A stretch of 32,819 bases of DNA from Actinomycetota bacterium (lineage in GTDB: Bacteria > Actinomycetota > Actinomycetes > S36-B12 > UBA5976), in assembly GCA_005789325.1 (NCBI GenBank), contig SXYE01000067.1, positions 1 through 32,819 of the forward strand, written 5' to 3'. Each line of letters starts with the position of its first letter. Position 1 is the stretch's first letter. Positions 16,234 through 24,554 of this stretch are shown piece after piece. The notes below the pieces were generated by a model. It worked only from the letters and a program-made list of their open reading frames with translations. It was not told the origin of the DNA and made no database searches. A program made the position numbers and the translations under genes.

Positions 16234-17633
16234 TATTTGATTTCATCCGGTGTTGAAAGGTGTCCAGTAATTGCTGTAGCTGCAGCCACTAAAGGTGAAA
16301 CTAAATGAGTTCTTCCCCCGGGGCCCTGTCGACCTTCGAAATTTCTATTTGAAGTAGAGGCAGCGCGCTCTCCTGGTTTTAATTTGTCAGGATTCATTCC
16401 CAAACACATTGAACATCCAGCACTGCGCCAATCTGCTCCTGCTGCCTTAAAGATTGCAGGTAAACCTTCATGTTCTGCTTGAATGGCAACTTTGGCACTT
16501 CCTGGAACAACCATCATGCGCACACTGGAAGCAACTTTTTGACCTTTCAAAATTGCTGCAGCTGCTCTTAAGTCTTCAATGCGACCATTGGTGCAGGAAC
16601 CCAAAAATACGGTGTCAACTTTGATATCACGCATTTTTGTTCCAGCCTTAAGATCCATATAAACAAGTGCACGTTCTGCTGCTGTTTTTTCAGTTGGGTC
16701 AGTAAATGAATTTGGATCTGGCACAACATCATCAATTGATACACCTTGGCCTGGATTTGTTCCCCAGGTAACAAAAGGTGTTAGAGAGTTGGCATCAATT
16801 ATGACTTCAGCATCAAATTTGGCATCATCATCAGTTTTTAAAGTTTTCCAATAAGAAACAGCATCGTCCCAGTCTTTACCTTTAGGGGCATATTCGCGAC
16901 CCTTCATGTATTCAAAAGTGGTTTCATCAGGGGCAATCATTCCTGCTCTTGCTCCTGCTTCAATACTCATGTTGCAAATTGTCATTCGTCCTTCCATGGA
17001 CAATGCACGAATTGCTTCACCGCGATATTCCAAAACATAACCTTGACCACCACCTGTACTAATTTTGGCGATCACAGCCAAAATAATGTCTTTTGCAGTT
17101 GATCCTTGAGGAAGTTTGCCATTAACAGTTATAGCCATAGTTTTAAATGGCTTTAGTGGCAATGTTTGGGTAGCAAGCACATGCTCAACTTCACTGGTGC
17201 CAATACCAAAAGCTAAAGCCCCAAAAGCACCATGAGTTGAGGTATGAGAATCTCCACAAACAACAGTCATTCCTGGTTGCGTTAAACCAAGTTGTGGTCC
17301 AACAACGTGCACAATTCCTTGATCAATATCTCCTAGAGAAAAAATCTTTAAGCCAAATTCTTTGGCATTATTTCTGAGAGCATCAACTTGTGCTCTAGAA
17401 ACTAAATCTGCAATTGGTTTATCAATATCTTGGGTGGGAACGTTATGATCTTCTGTCAAAAGTGTTAAATCAGGGCGACGAACTTTTCTATTGGCTGCTC
17501 TTAAGCCATCAAATGCTTGTGGAGAGGTAACTTCGTGAACTAAATGAAGATCAATAAAAAGTAAATCTGGTTCGCCACTTGCTTGGTGCACAATGTGTGC
17601 ATCCCAAACTTTTTCTGCAAGTGTCTTACCCAC
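16233..17633 (-). CDS. leuC: 3-isopropylmalate dehydratase large subunit
   Basis: Aconitase-family [4Fe-4S] subunit that isomerises 2- to 3-isopropylmalate with LeuD. The 466 residues show VCGDSHTSTHGAFGALAFGIGTSE and the cluster cysteines in FLGSCTNG (near 347) and GCSMCLGMN (near 405-409). A GTG start is used, with AAAGGAG 9 bases upstream, so the start is well supported. It follows tRNA-Glu by 35 bases and may be transcribed from a promoter shared with it. No leader peptide is visible in that short gap. Confidence 0.97.
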   Translation of the reverse strand: MGKTLAEKVWDAHIVHQASGEPDLLFIDLHLVHEVTSPQAFDGLRAANRKVRRPDLTLLTEDHNVPTQDIDKPIADLVSRAQVDALRNNAKEFGLKIFSLGDIDQGIVHVVGPQLGLTQPGMTVVCGDSHTSTHGAFGALAFGIGTSEVEHVLATQTLPLKPFKTMAITVNGKLPQGSTAKDIILAVIAKISTGGGQGYVLEYRGEAIRALSMEGRMTICNMSIEAGARAGMIAPDETTFEYMKGREYAPKGKDWDDAVSYWKTLKTDDDAKFDAEVIIDANSLTPFVTWGTNPGQGVSIDDVVPDPNSFTDPTEKTAAERALVYMDLKAGTKMRDIKVDTVFLGSCTNGRIEDLRAAAAILKGQKVASSVRMMVVPGSAKVAIQAEHEGLPAIFKAAGADWRSAGCSMCLGMNPDKLKPGERAASTSNRNFEGRQGPGGRTHLVSPLVAAATAITGHLSTPDEIK

Positions 17634-17668
17634 TTTTTATTTCTCCTTTACTTTTCTATTGCCTCGTG

Positions 17669-17741
17669 TAGCCCCGACGGGATTCGAACCCGCGCTACCG
17701 CCTTGAGAGGGCAGCGTGCTAGGCCGCTACACAACGGGGCT
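17669..17741 (-). tRNA. tRNA-Glu (anticodon CTC)
   Basis: Minus-strand cloverleaf with a seven-pair acceptor AGCCCCG/CGGGGCT, a D arm GTGT...GCAC and an anticodon arm CTGCC-CTCTCAA-GGCGG with CTC at 34-36 (reads GAG). The T arm is GCGGG-TTCGAAT-CCCGT and the discriminator is A. The 3' CCA is not encoded (CAC follows). It lies between lldD and leuC. Confidence 0.96.
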
Positions 17742-17797
17742 GTAGGAAAATCCGTTTCAGTAATTCTAACAGCGCGAAGAAAAAGTAAAATTCGTAG

Positions 17798-19015
17798 TTA
17801 GCGAATTCTCACACGATCAGGTGTTAGTTCATCCAAACTTGTGATGCCCAGAAGTCTCATTGACATTTCAATTTCAGCTTTAAGCAATTGCACAACACGA
17901 TCCACCCCTTGTTCGCCACCTGCCATCAAGCCATACAGGTAAGCACGTCCAATCAAAACAGCATTTGCACCCAAACCAATAGCGGCCAAAATATCTGTGC
18001 CGGCCATCACACCACCGTCAATCAAAACTGTGAAATCTTTACCAACAGCTTTTCTAACTTCTGGAAGAAGTTCTAAGGGCACAGGTGCCTTATCCATTTG
18101 TCTTCCACCATGCGTAGAAAGAATTATTCCGTCAACTCCTGCTTCTTTGAGCATTAATGCATCCTCAACTGATTGCACACCTTTAATTAATAATTTTCCA
18201 CTCCAAACAGATTTAAGCCATTTAATATCTTCTAAAGTAATTGAGGGATCAAAAATCTTTGATAATAAATCAGCAACTGTTCCGCCGCTATCTTTCATAT
18301 CTAGGGAGGCAAAAACAAGTGGTTCAGTAGTTAAAAGATTCATCCACCACTTTGGATATCTGGCCATGCCAATCAATGTTTTTAAAGTCAATTTTGGTGG
18401 AATTGTTAAACCATTTTTAACGTCTCTATATCTCACGCCACCAACTACTGTGTCAACAGTCAAAACAATAGTTTCATATCCTGAAGCTTTTACTCTTTCA
18501 ATTAGTCTCTCGTTTGGTTCTCTTTCACGTCTTACATATAACTGATACCAGCGACGCACATTTGGAACTTGTTTAGCTAAATCTTCGGGTGAAGTTGTGC
18601 CTAGAGTTGATAAACCATAAAGAATTCCATATTTTTCTGCCACTCGAGCAACTGCTGGTTCACCTTCGTAACCCATCATGCGAGTAAATCCAGTTGCAGC
18701 AAATGCAAAAGGTAATGCGTTCTTTTTTCCTAAAATATCAACGGATGTATCAACGTTTGTCACATCTCTTAACACGCGAGGAGAAAATTCAACGTTATTA
18801 AATGTTTCTCTGGCTCTATTAAGACTTGCTTCAGAACCTGATGCACCATCGGTGTAATCAAAAACGGAACGAGGGGTTCTTTTTGAAGCTATTTCTCTAA
18901 TATCCCAAATGTTGGTGGCTTTATTAAGTCTTACTTGTTTTCTATTTAGGTTGGGCCATCTAAAACCAATTAATGAAATTACTTCTAAGGGGCGAGGAAA
19001 CCTGCGCTTAACCAT
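17798..19015 (-). CDS. lldD: FMN-dependent alpha-hydroxy-acid dehydrogenase (L-lactate dehydrogenase, LldD2-like)
   Basis: Flavoprotein that oxidises L-lactate or a related 2-hydroxy acid, usually passing electrons to quinone. The 405 residues resemble mycobacterial LldD2 along the length: N-terminal ATNIWDIREIASKRTPRSVF, WYQLYVRRER with the active-site Tyr, the VLTVD strand, and LSTHGGRQMDKAPVP with the catalytic His and Arg. It ends in the FMN-phosphate region IDGGVMAGTDILAAIGLGA...IGRAYLYG. In most family members the residue before the catalytic His is Asn (SNHGGRQ); here it is Thr. The ATG has AGGA about 5 bases upstream. The gene is wedged between tRNA-Gln and tRNA-Glu. The substrate is inferred from homology. 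Confidence 0.88.
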   Translation of the reverse strand: MVKRRFPRPLEVISLIGFRWPNLNRKQVRLNKATNIWDIREIASKRTPRSVFDYTDGASGSEASLNRARETFNNVEFSPRVLRDVTNVDTSVDILGKKNALPFAFAATGFTRMMGYEGEPAVARVAEKYGILYGLSTLGTTSPEDLAKQVPNVRRWYQLYVRREREPNERLIERVKASGYETIVLTVDTVVGGVRYRDVKNGLTIPPKLTLKTLIGMARYPKWWMNLLTTEPLVFASLDMKDSGGTVADLLSKIFDPSITLEDIKWLKSVWSGKLLIKGVQSVEDALMLKEAGVDGIILSTHGGRQMDKAPVPLELLPEVRKAVGKDFTVLIDGGVMAGTDILAAIGLGANAVLIGRAYLYGLMAGGEQGVDRVVQLLKAEIEMSMRLLGITSLDELTPDRVRIR

Positions 19016-19072
19016 GAGGTCCTATTCGAAGAATAAGTTGTTGAACCAAAAATTACTACATCACTAATCTTG

Positions 19073-19144
19073 CTGGGGTACTAGGACTCGAACCTAGACA
19101 AGCGGATCCAGAAACCGCTGGGCTGCCAATTACCCCATACCCCA
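19073..19144 (-). tRNA. tRNA-Gln (anticodon CTG)
   Basis: Minus-strand cloverleaf with acceptor TGGGGTA/TACCCCA, a D arm GGGT...GCCC and an anticodon arm GCGGT-TTCTGGA-TCCGC with CTG at 34-36. The T arm is CTAGG-TTCGAGT-CCTAG and the discriminator is G; CCA is not encoded. The top of the anticodon stem (31-39) is a T-T mismatch. It lies 5 bases after the gltX stop, so it is almost certainly cotranscribed with gltX. Confidence 0.95.
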
Positions 19145-19149
19145 CTGGC

Positions 19150-20628
19150 TTACTTCTTTAAATGTTTTTCAATTCGTGAAACTACTTTTTCTTTACCCAT
19201 GATTTCCATGGATTCAAACAATGGTGGAGAAACTCTTCTTCCCGTTACTGCTACTCGAAGGGCCGTAAAAACTATGCGGGGTTTTAATCCCATTTCTGTA
19301 ACTAAAACTCTGTTTAATTCATCATGCAAAGTTTGGGTCTTAAATTCTTTTAATACATTAATAACTTTCACACTTGCTGCTAACGCAGGCAAAATATCGT
19401 GTGTTAAAGACTTTTCAGCATCTTCGTGATCAACTACAAAGTCCTTTTCTTCCACAAATAGAAATGACAACATCCCAGGAACTTGAGAAAGTGTTTCAAG
19501 TCTTTCTTGAACCAATGGAGTTGCGGCTAGTAGTAAATCTTTTTGATCTTTGTTCACATTTGCAGGTAAGACTTCATCTTCAATAAGTCTTTTTTCCATG
19601 CGAGCAGCTAATTCTTCAGTGGAGAGTTTTCTGATCCAATCAGCATTGATTGCTGTGCACTTTTTAATATCAAATCGGGCAGGATTAGCACTTACTCTAC
19701 TTATTTCAAAATTTTCTGCCATTTGTTTCATGGAGAAAAACTCAATGTCATCACCAAATGACCAGCCCAGCAGGGCCAGATAGTTCAACAGACCTTCTGG
19801 CAAGAAACCTTCTCGTCGATACATCAACAAACTAGATTCAGGATCTCTTTTGGAAAGTTTTTTGTTTCCTTCCCCCATCACATATGGGAGATGACCAAAT
19901 TCTGGGGTAACACCTTTTCCAACACCAATTTGTTTGAAAGCTTCATAAAGTGCAATTTGTCTGGGAGTTGAAGATAACAAATCCTCACCTCTCAAAACAT
20001 GTGTTATTTCCATAAGGGCATCATCTGTGGGATTTACCAGTGTGTAGAGAGGATCTCCATTTGCTCTTACTAACACATAATCTGGAATATGTTCGTGCTC
20101 AAAACTTAACTCACCACGTACCAAATCATTCCAAGTGATTGTTTTACTTGGCATTCTAAATCTTAAAACTGGTTCGCGACCCTGTGCTTTGAATTCAGCA
20201 ACTTGCGAATCCGTTAATTCACGACAATGCGCGTCATAGCCAGGTGTTTGACCTTTTTCTTTTTGAGCTTTTCTTCTTTCTTCAACTTCTTCTTGTGTGC
20301 AATAACAGTGATATGCAAAACCTTTTTCGTGAAGTTTTTTTGCAACATCTTTGTAAATATCCATACGCTCACTTTGGCGATATGGACCAAATGCTCCGCC
20401 AACTTCTGGACCTTCATCCCAATTAAGTCCCAGCCAGCGCATTGAATCTAGAAGTGCTTTATAAGACTCTTCGCTGTCTCGTGCGGCATCTGTGTCTTCA
20501 ATACGAAATACGAATGTTCCATTGTTGTGTTTAGCAAAAGCCCAGTTGAATAAAGCAGTTCTTACCATTCCCACATGGGGATCCCCCGTTGGTGAAGGAC
20601 AAAATCTAACTCGAACTTTATTTGACAT
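19150..20628 (-). CDS. gltX: Glutamyl-tRNA synthetase
   Basis: Class I synthetase charging tRNA-Glu and, in most actinobacteria, also tRNA-Gln as the first step of the indirect GatCAB route. The 492 residues have the HIGH-equivalent PSPTGDPHVGM at 11-21 and the KMSKS-equivalent KLSKRD near 257-262, with an anticodon-binding C-terminal half. The ATG overlaps the cimA 3' end by 11 bases. It is followed at once by tRNA-Gln, which fits a non-discriminating enzyme, although specificity cannot be proved from motifs alone. Confidence 0.96.
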   Translation of the reverse strand: MSNKVRVRFCPSPTGDPHVGMVRTALFNWAFAKHNNGTFVFRIEDTDAARDSEESYKALLDSMRWLGLNWDEGPEVGGAFGPYRQSERMDIYKDVAKKLHEKGFAYHCYCTQEEVEERRKAQKEKGQTPGYDAHCRELTDSQVAEFKAQGREPVLRFRMPSKTITWNDLVRGELSFEHEHIPDYVLVRANGDPLYTLVNPTDDALMEITHVLRGEDLLSSTPRQIALYEAFKQIGVGKGVTPEFGHLPYVMGEGNKKLSKRDPESSLLMYRREGFLPEGLLNYLALLGWSFGDDIEFFSMKQMAENFEISRVSANPARFDIKKCTAINADWIRKLSTEELAARMEKRLIEDEVLPANVNKDQKDLLLAATPLVQERLETLSQVPGMLSFLFVEEKDFVVDHEDAEKSLTHDILPALAASVKVINVLKEFKTQTLHDELNRVLVTEMGLKPRIVFTALRVAVTGRRVSPPLFESMEIMGKEKVVSRIEKHLKK

Positions 20629-22216
20629 TAGCTTTCAACAATCCATAAGTAACGGCATCAGAAATTGCATTCCAAGATGCAGCAATAACATTTTCGTGCA
20701 CACCTAAAGTGTCCCATTGAGAATTACCATCAGTGGTTTCAATTAATACCCTGGTAACAGCACCGGTACCTTTAACGCCTTCCAAAATACGAACTTTGTA
20801 ATCGATTAATTCTAAACTGGCTAACTCAGGATAAATCTTTTCCAATGCTGCTCTTAGTGCTTTATCAAGAGCATTTACAGGACCGTTTCCTTGCGAAGTT
20901 TGCTCAAGGTGTTTTCCTCCGGCAGTAACTTTTACTATGGCTTCTGTTACTACTTCGCCTTTTTCAGATTGTTCAACAGTTACTTTCCAGGACTCAACGG
21001 TGAAATATTTTGGATCCGTTTCACCCAGTTCATTTCTTAGTAATAATTCAAATGAGGCATCTGCAGCTTCAAAGGTGTAGCCGCGTGATTCCATTTCTTT
21101 AACTTTTTCCACAACCGAAGTTAAAACCTCTTTATTGCCTTCAAGGTTGTAACCCATTTCTTTACCTTTTAATTCAATGGATGCTCTTCCAGCCATATCG
21201 GAAACTAAAGTTCTCATATCATTTCCCACTAATACAGGATCAATGTGTTGATAAAGCATTGGATCAATTTTCACAGCACTGGCGTGAAGTCCTGCTTTAT
21301 GAGCAAAGGCTGAGAAACCAACATAAGGTTGATGTTGATTTGGATTAATGTTTGTAATTTCACTTACTGCGTGAGCAATTCTGGTCATTTCTTTGATCGC
21401 ATCACTTGGTACAACTATTTTGCCTTTTTTCAATTGCAAGTTTGCTACAACACTAAATAAGTTAGCGTTACCACTTCGTTCTCCGTAACCATTTGCTGTT
21501 CCTTGCACATGAGTTGCTCCTGCATCAACTGCAGACAAAGTATTTGCCACAGCACAATTAGTGTCATCATGGCAATGAATTCCAATTCTTGCTTTAGTTG
21601 CAGTGAGTACTTCGTGAACAACTTCACCTAATTCATTAGGTAGCATTCCCCCATTGGTGTCACAAAGTGCAACTAGTTCAGCACCTGCTTGAGTAGCAGC
21701 ATTTACCACTTCTAATGCAAAATTCTTATTACTTCGATATCCATCAAAGAAATGCTCAGCATCAAGAAATACTCTTCTTCCCTCAGATGTTAGGAAAGCA
21801 ACAGTGTCTTTAATCATGGCAATGTTTTCATCCAGTGTTGTTTTTAAAGCTAATTCAACATGGCGATCAAAAGATTTTGCCACCAAAGTTATAACTTGAG
21901 CTTTTGAATCAAGTAATGCTCTAACTTGTGGATCATCTTGGGCTTTAGCATTTGGTCTTCTTGTACTTCCAAATGCAGCTAAGGTTGCATACTTAAGTTT
22001 TAAATCTGTGTGAGCTTTAGCAAAAAATTCTGTATCTTTAGGGTTTGCTCCTGGCCATCCACCTTCGATGTAGCCCACACCTAATGAATCAAGGTGTCTA
22101 GCAATATTTAATTTGTCTTGCACTGAAAGGTTTAAACCTTCTTGTTGTGCACCATCTCTTAAAGTTGTGTCATAAATATGAAACGCAGCAGCATCTAGAG
22201 AAGAATTGTTTGACAT
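20618..22216 (-). CDS. cimA: (R)-citramalate synthase
   Basis: Condenses pyruvate with acetyl-CoA to (R)-citramalate, the entry to threonine-independent isoleucine synthesis; LeuCD and LeuB then give 2-oxobutanoate. The 532 residues have an N-terminal HMGL/IPMS-type TIM barrel with DTTLRDGAQQEG at about 16-27 (the QQEG form is typical of CimA rather than LeuA) and the metal-binding HCHDD near 211. A C-terminal LeuA-dimer-like regulatory domain at about 395-525 would bind isoleucine. A strong AAAGGAG precedes the ATG. It has its own leader with an Ile-Ile peptide and terminator. Homocitrate synthase and LeuA are less likely, since a separate long-type leuA is present. Confidence 0.92.
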   Translation of the reverse strand: MSNNSSLDAAAFHIYDTTLRDGAQQEGLNLSVQDKLNIARHLDSLGVGYIEGGWPGANPKDTEFFAKAHTDLKLKYATLAAFGSTRRPNAKAQDDPQVRALLDSKAQVITLVAKSFDRHVELALKTTLDENIAMIKDTVAFLTSEGRRVFLDAEHFFDGYRSNKNFALEVVNAATQAGAELVALCDTNGGMLPNELGEVVHEVLTATKARIGIHCHDDTNCAVANTLSAVDAGATHVQGTANGYGERSGNANLFSVVANLQLKKGKIVVPSDAIKEMTRIAHAVSEITNINPNQHQPYVGFSAFAHKAGLHASAVKIDPMLYQHIDPVLVGNDMRTLVSDMAGRASIELKGKEMGYNLEGNKEVLTSVVEKVKEMESRGYTFEAADASFELLLRNELGETDPKYFTVESWKVTVEQSEKGEVVTEAIVKVTAGGKHLEQTSQGNGPVNALDKALRAALEKIYPELASLELIDYKVRILEGVKGTGAVTRVLIETTDGNSQWDTLGVHENVIAASWNAISDAVTYGLLKANVK

Positions 22217-22252
22217 TTTCTTTTCTCCTTTATCTTTCTGGTTCCGGTAAAC

Positions 22253-22278
22253 AAAAAACCCCTCGCTCTCGCGAAGGG
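22253..22278 (-). terminator. Intrinsic terminator / attenuator upstream of cimA
   Basis: In the minus-strand RNA, CCCTTCGC-GAGA-GCGAGGGG (8 pairs, one G-U) is followed directly by six T residues. It lies 36 bases before the cimA start and downstream of the Ile leader peptide. It may end the leuB-ilvE transcript, attenuate cimA, or both. Confidence 0.8.
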
Positions 22279-22283
22279 CATCA

Positions 22284-22328
22284 GCACACTTGGTTTGGGT
22301 TTCTATCCCCAGTTAAGTGCGCTTAACT
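22284..22328 (-). promoter_or_regulatory. Alternative hairpins in the cimA leader
   Basis: Two mutually exclusive pairings share bases. One is AGTTAAG-CGCA-CTTAACT (22311-22328), which starts at the last leader codon and includes its stop. The other is GCGCACTT (22315-22322) with AAGTGTGC (22284-22291), enclosing TGGG/CCCA. This is the usual layout for ribosome-position-dependent attenuation. A direct competitor for the terminator's 5' arm is not obvious, so the mechanism is incomplete on paper. Confidence 0.45.
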
Positions 22329-22349
22329 AATAATTTCCTGGTTCTTCAT
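22323..22349 (-). CDS. Candidate cimA leader peptide (Ile-Ile)
   Basis: Eight-codon open frame reading MKNQEIIS with two tandem ATT isoleucine codons, ending in TAA. AAAGG lies very close upstream. It sits between a TATAGA -10-like box and the pause hairpin, terminator and cimA gene. The match of codon identity with the end product of CimA is the main evidence. Such a short frame could arise by chance, and homologous leaders in relatives would be decisive. Confidence 0.55.
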   Translation of the reverse strand: MKNQEIIS

Positions 22350-22367
22350 TGCCTTTAGTTTGCCCCA

Positions 22368-22373
22368 TCTATA
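22368..22373 (-). promoter_or_regulatory. Candidate -10 box for cimA leader transcript
   Basis: TATAGA on the minus strand with an extended -10 TG one base upstream (TGT-TATAGA). It is placed about 19 bases before the leader ATG and 26 bases inside the ilvE-cimA gap. A weak -35 (TTACCC) lies 18 bases upstream. Prediction only. Confidence 0.4.
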
Positions 22374-22398
22374 ACAGCAGTATTAAAACAGGGGTAAT

Positions 22399-23484
22399 TT
22401 ATCCGACCGAAACAGTCCAATTGTGTTCATCTTTTGCTACCCCAGTTTGAATATCCAACAAGGCAGCACGAATTTTGGCAGTGACCTCACCTGTTTGACC
22501 TTGGCCCACAATGAATTCATCATCACTTGATTTAACTAATCCAACTGGAGTGACAACTGCAGCAGTGCCGCAAGCAAAGACTTCTGTGATATCTCCTTGT
22601 TCGCAACCTTTTTTCCAGTCTTCAATACTTATTTTTCTTTCAACTGAAGTCATTCCTAAATCTTTAGCTAATTGCAAAATTGAATCCCGAGTAATTCCTG
22701 CAAGCAATGATCCTGTTAAAGATGGAGTAACAATTTCATTCTTTTTTCCATAAACAAAGTAAAGATTCATTCCGCCCATTTCTTCAATGAAGCGGCGCTC
22801 AATTGCATCGAGCCACACAACTTGATCGCAACCTTGATTAGCAGCTTGTGCTTGAGCAATTAGTGAAGCTGCATAATTTCCTGCAAATTTTGCTTCTCCC
22901 GTGCCACCAGGTGCAGCTCGTACATATTCCTTACTTAACCAAACAGAAACTGGTTTGATACCAGCAGGAAAATAATTTCCGGCAGGAGAAGCAATTAATA
23001 AAAATAGGTATTTACTGGCAGGTCTTACCCCTAAACCAACTTCAGTAGCAAACATAAATGGTCGTAAATAAAGAGATTTCTCTCTATCTTCTGGAACCCA
23101 GTTTTTATCAACAGCTATTAATTGCTTTATGGATTCCACAAATAATTCTTCTGGAATTTCTGGCATTGCCATTCTCTTGGCAGATTTTGCAAATCTAGCT
23201 GCGTTTGATCTTGGTCTAAAAGTTTTAATACTGCCATCTTTATGCTTGTAAGCTTTTAATCCTTCAAATATTGCTTGACCATAATGCAAGGTCATGTTGG
23301 CTGGATCAATTATAAGAGGACCATATGGAACAACGCGTGGATTAATAAAACCTTTGTCTTTTTCCCAATCAATTAATACCATGTGATCAGTGAAATGCTT
23401 ACCAAAACCTGGATTACTTAAAATTGCATTTCTGTCTTCATCTGATTTAGGTGATGAATTTTTAGTAACGCTAAAAGATGTCAC
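22399..23484 (-). CDS. ilvE: Branched-chain amino acid aminotransferase
   Basis: PLP enzyme performing the last step of valine, leucine and isoleucine synthesis with glutamate as amino donor. The 361 residues match the class IV (BCAT) family: MTLHYGQAIFEGLKAY, the PLP-lysine region GTGEAKFAGNYAAS, ERRFIEEMGGMNLYFVY and a C-terminal EVFACGTAAVVTPVG. The GTG start overlaps the leuB stop by four bases (GTGA), so leuB-ilvE is a coupled pair. It is followed by the cimA leader and its terminator. Confidence 0.96.
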   Translation of the reverse strand: MTSFSVTKNSSPKSDEDRNAILSNPGFGKHFTDHMVLIDWEKDKGFINPRVVPYGPLIIDPANMTLHYGQAIFEGLKAYKHKDGSIKTFRPRSNAARFAKSAKRMAMPEIPEELFVESIKQLIAVDKNWVPEDREKSLYLRPFMFATEVGLGVRPASKYLFLLIASPAGNYFPAGIKPVSVWLSKEYVRAAPGGTGEAKFAGNYAASLIAQAQAANQGCDQVVWLDAIERRFIEEMGGMNLYFVYGKKNEIVTPSLTGSLLAGITRDSILQLAKDLGMTSVERKISIEDWKKGCEQGDITEVFACGTAAVVTPVGLVKSSDDEFIVGQGQTGEVTAKIRAALLDIQTGVAKDEHNWTVSVG

Positions 23485-24512
23485 GCGCTCACCAGTTTAG
23501 CTATTGCATCTCCAATTTCTGAAGTGCTTCGTTTAGCTGTTCCTCTGGTTGCTAAATCTTTTGCAACTGCCATTTCGATTTTTTTAGCAGCTTCTTTTTC
23601 ACCCAAATGATCAAGCATCATAGAAACACTCATAATTGCTGCAGTTGGATCTGCAATTCCTTTGCCCGCAATATCTGGAGCTGAACCATGAACTGGTTCA
23701 AACATAGATGGAGTTGTTTTCTCAGGATTGATATTGCCACTTGCTGCTAATCCGATGCCACCAGCAATTGCTGCACCAATATCAGTCAAGATATCGCCAA
23801 ACAAATTATCGGTCACAACAACATCAAATTTTTCAGGATTGGTCACAAAAAACATTGACGCTGCATCAACGTGCTGGTAATCAGTTTTAACATCACTGAA
23901 TTCTTTGGCCACGCGATCAAAAGTTCGCTTCCACATATCGCCTGCAAAAACTAAAACATTTGCTTTATGAACAAGTGTTAAATGCTTACGGCGACTTTGA
24001 GCACGCTTAAAAGCATCACGAATTACTCTCTCTGCACCAAAAGCTGTGTTCAAAGATTCTTCAGTTGCAAGTTCATCTTTGGTGCCTTTTCTTAAAACAC
24101 CACCTGCTCCAACGTAAGATCCTTCAGTTCCTTCTCTAACAACAACCATGTCAATGTTTTCAGGAGTTTTACGCGCTAGAGGAGTAGTTACTCCGGGAAA
24201 TAACTTAACTGGACGCAAATTCACATAGTGATCTAATTCAAAACGTAATCTAAGTAAAAGCCCACGCTCTAAAATTCCTGGAGCAACTTTTGGATCTCCC
24301 ACAGCACCAAGCAAAATTGCGTCAAATTTCTTTAATTCCGCTAAAACTGAATCAGGAAGTGTTTCTCCAGATTTTAGGTAGCGATTAGCTCCTAAATCAT
24401 AATTTTGGGTTTCAAACTTTTTGCCCACAGCATCAAGTACTTTGCAACCTTCATTAACAACATCGACACCGATGCCGTCACCAGGAATTAACGCGATGCG
24501 ATAGGAATTCAT
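23481..24512 (-). CDS. leuB: 3-isopropylmalate dehydrogenase
   Basis: NAD-dependent oxidative decarboxylation of 3-isopropylmalate in leucine synthesis; it can also act on 3-methylmalate in the citramalate route. The 343 residues have IPGDGIGVDVV, the arginines of LLLRLRFELDHYVNLRP, VREGTEGSY, VTDNLFGDILTDIGAA and the C-terminal nucleotide motif EPVHGSAPDIAGKGIADP. No Shine-Dalgarno precedes the ATG. Instead a hairpin ends directly at the start codon, so leaderless or structure-dependent initiation is possible. It is divergent from leuA. Confidence 0.96.
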   Translation of the reverse strand: MNSYRIALIPGDGIGVDVVNEGCKVLDAVGKKFETQNYDLGANRYLKSGETLPDSVLAELKKFDAILLGAVGDPKVAPGILERGLLLRLRFELDHYVNLRPVKLFPGVTTPLARKTPENIDMVVVREGTEGSYVGAGGVLRKGTKDELATEESLNTAFGAERVIRDAFKRAQSRRKHLTLVHKANVLVFAGDMWKRTFDRVAKEFSDVKTDYQHVDAASMFFVTNPEKFDVVVTDNLFGDILTDIGAAIAGGIGLAASGNINPEKTTPSMFEPVHGSAPDIAGKGIADPTAAIMSVSMMLDHLGEKEAAKKIEMAVAKDLATRGTAKRSTSEIGDAIAKLVSA

Positions 24513-24544
24513 AATAAGTACAGCGTAGGGCTGCGCTACTTATT
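24513..24544. promoter_or_regulatory. Hairpin abutting the leuB start codon
   Basis: Inverted repeat AATAAGTA...TACTTATT (8 pairs) extended by GCG/CGC with a 2-base bulge. Its last base is next to the leuB ATG. On the plus strand it lies just upstream of the candidate leuA-leader promoter. It could be a shared operator for the divergent leuB/leuA promoters or an RNA element controlling leuB initiation. Confidence 0.45.
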
Positions 24545-24554
24545 TTGTGCCTGC

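Noticed and set aside
22327..22368. Alternative leader frame MGQTKGNEEPGNY before cimA
   Set aside because: It is in a different frame from the Ile-Ile peptide, has no branched-chain codons and lacks a Shine-Dalgarno. It might be translated, but gives no regulatory reading.
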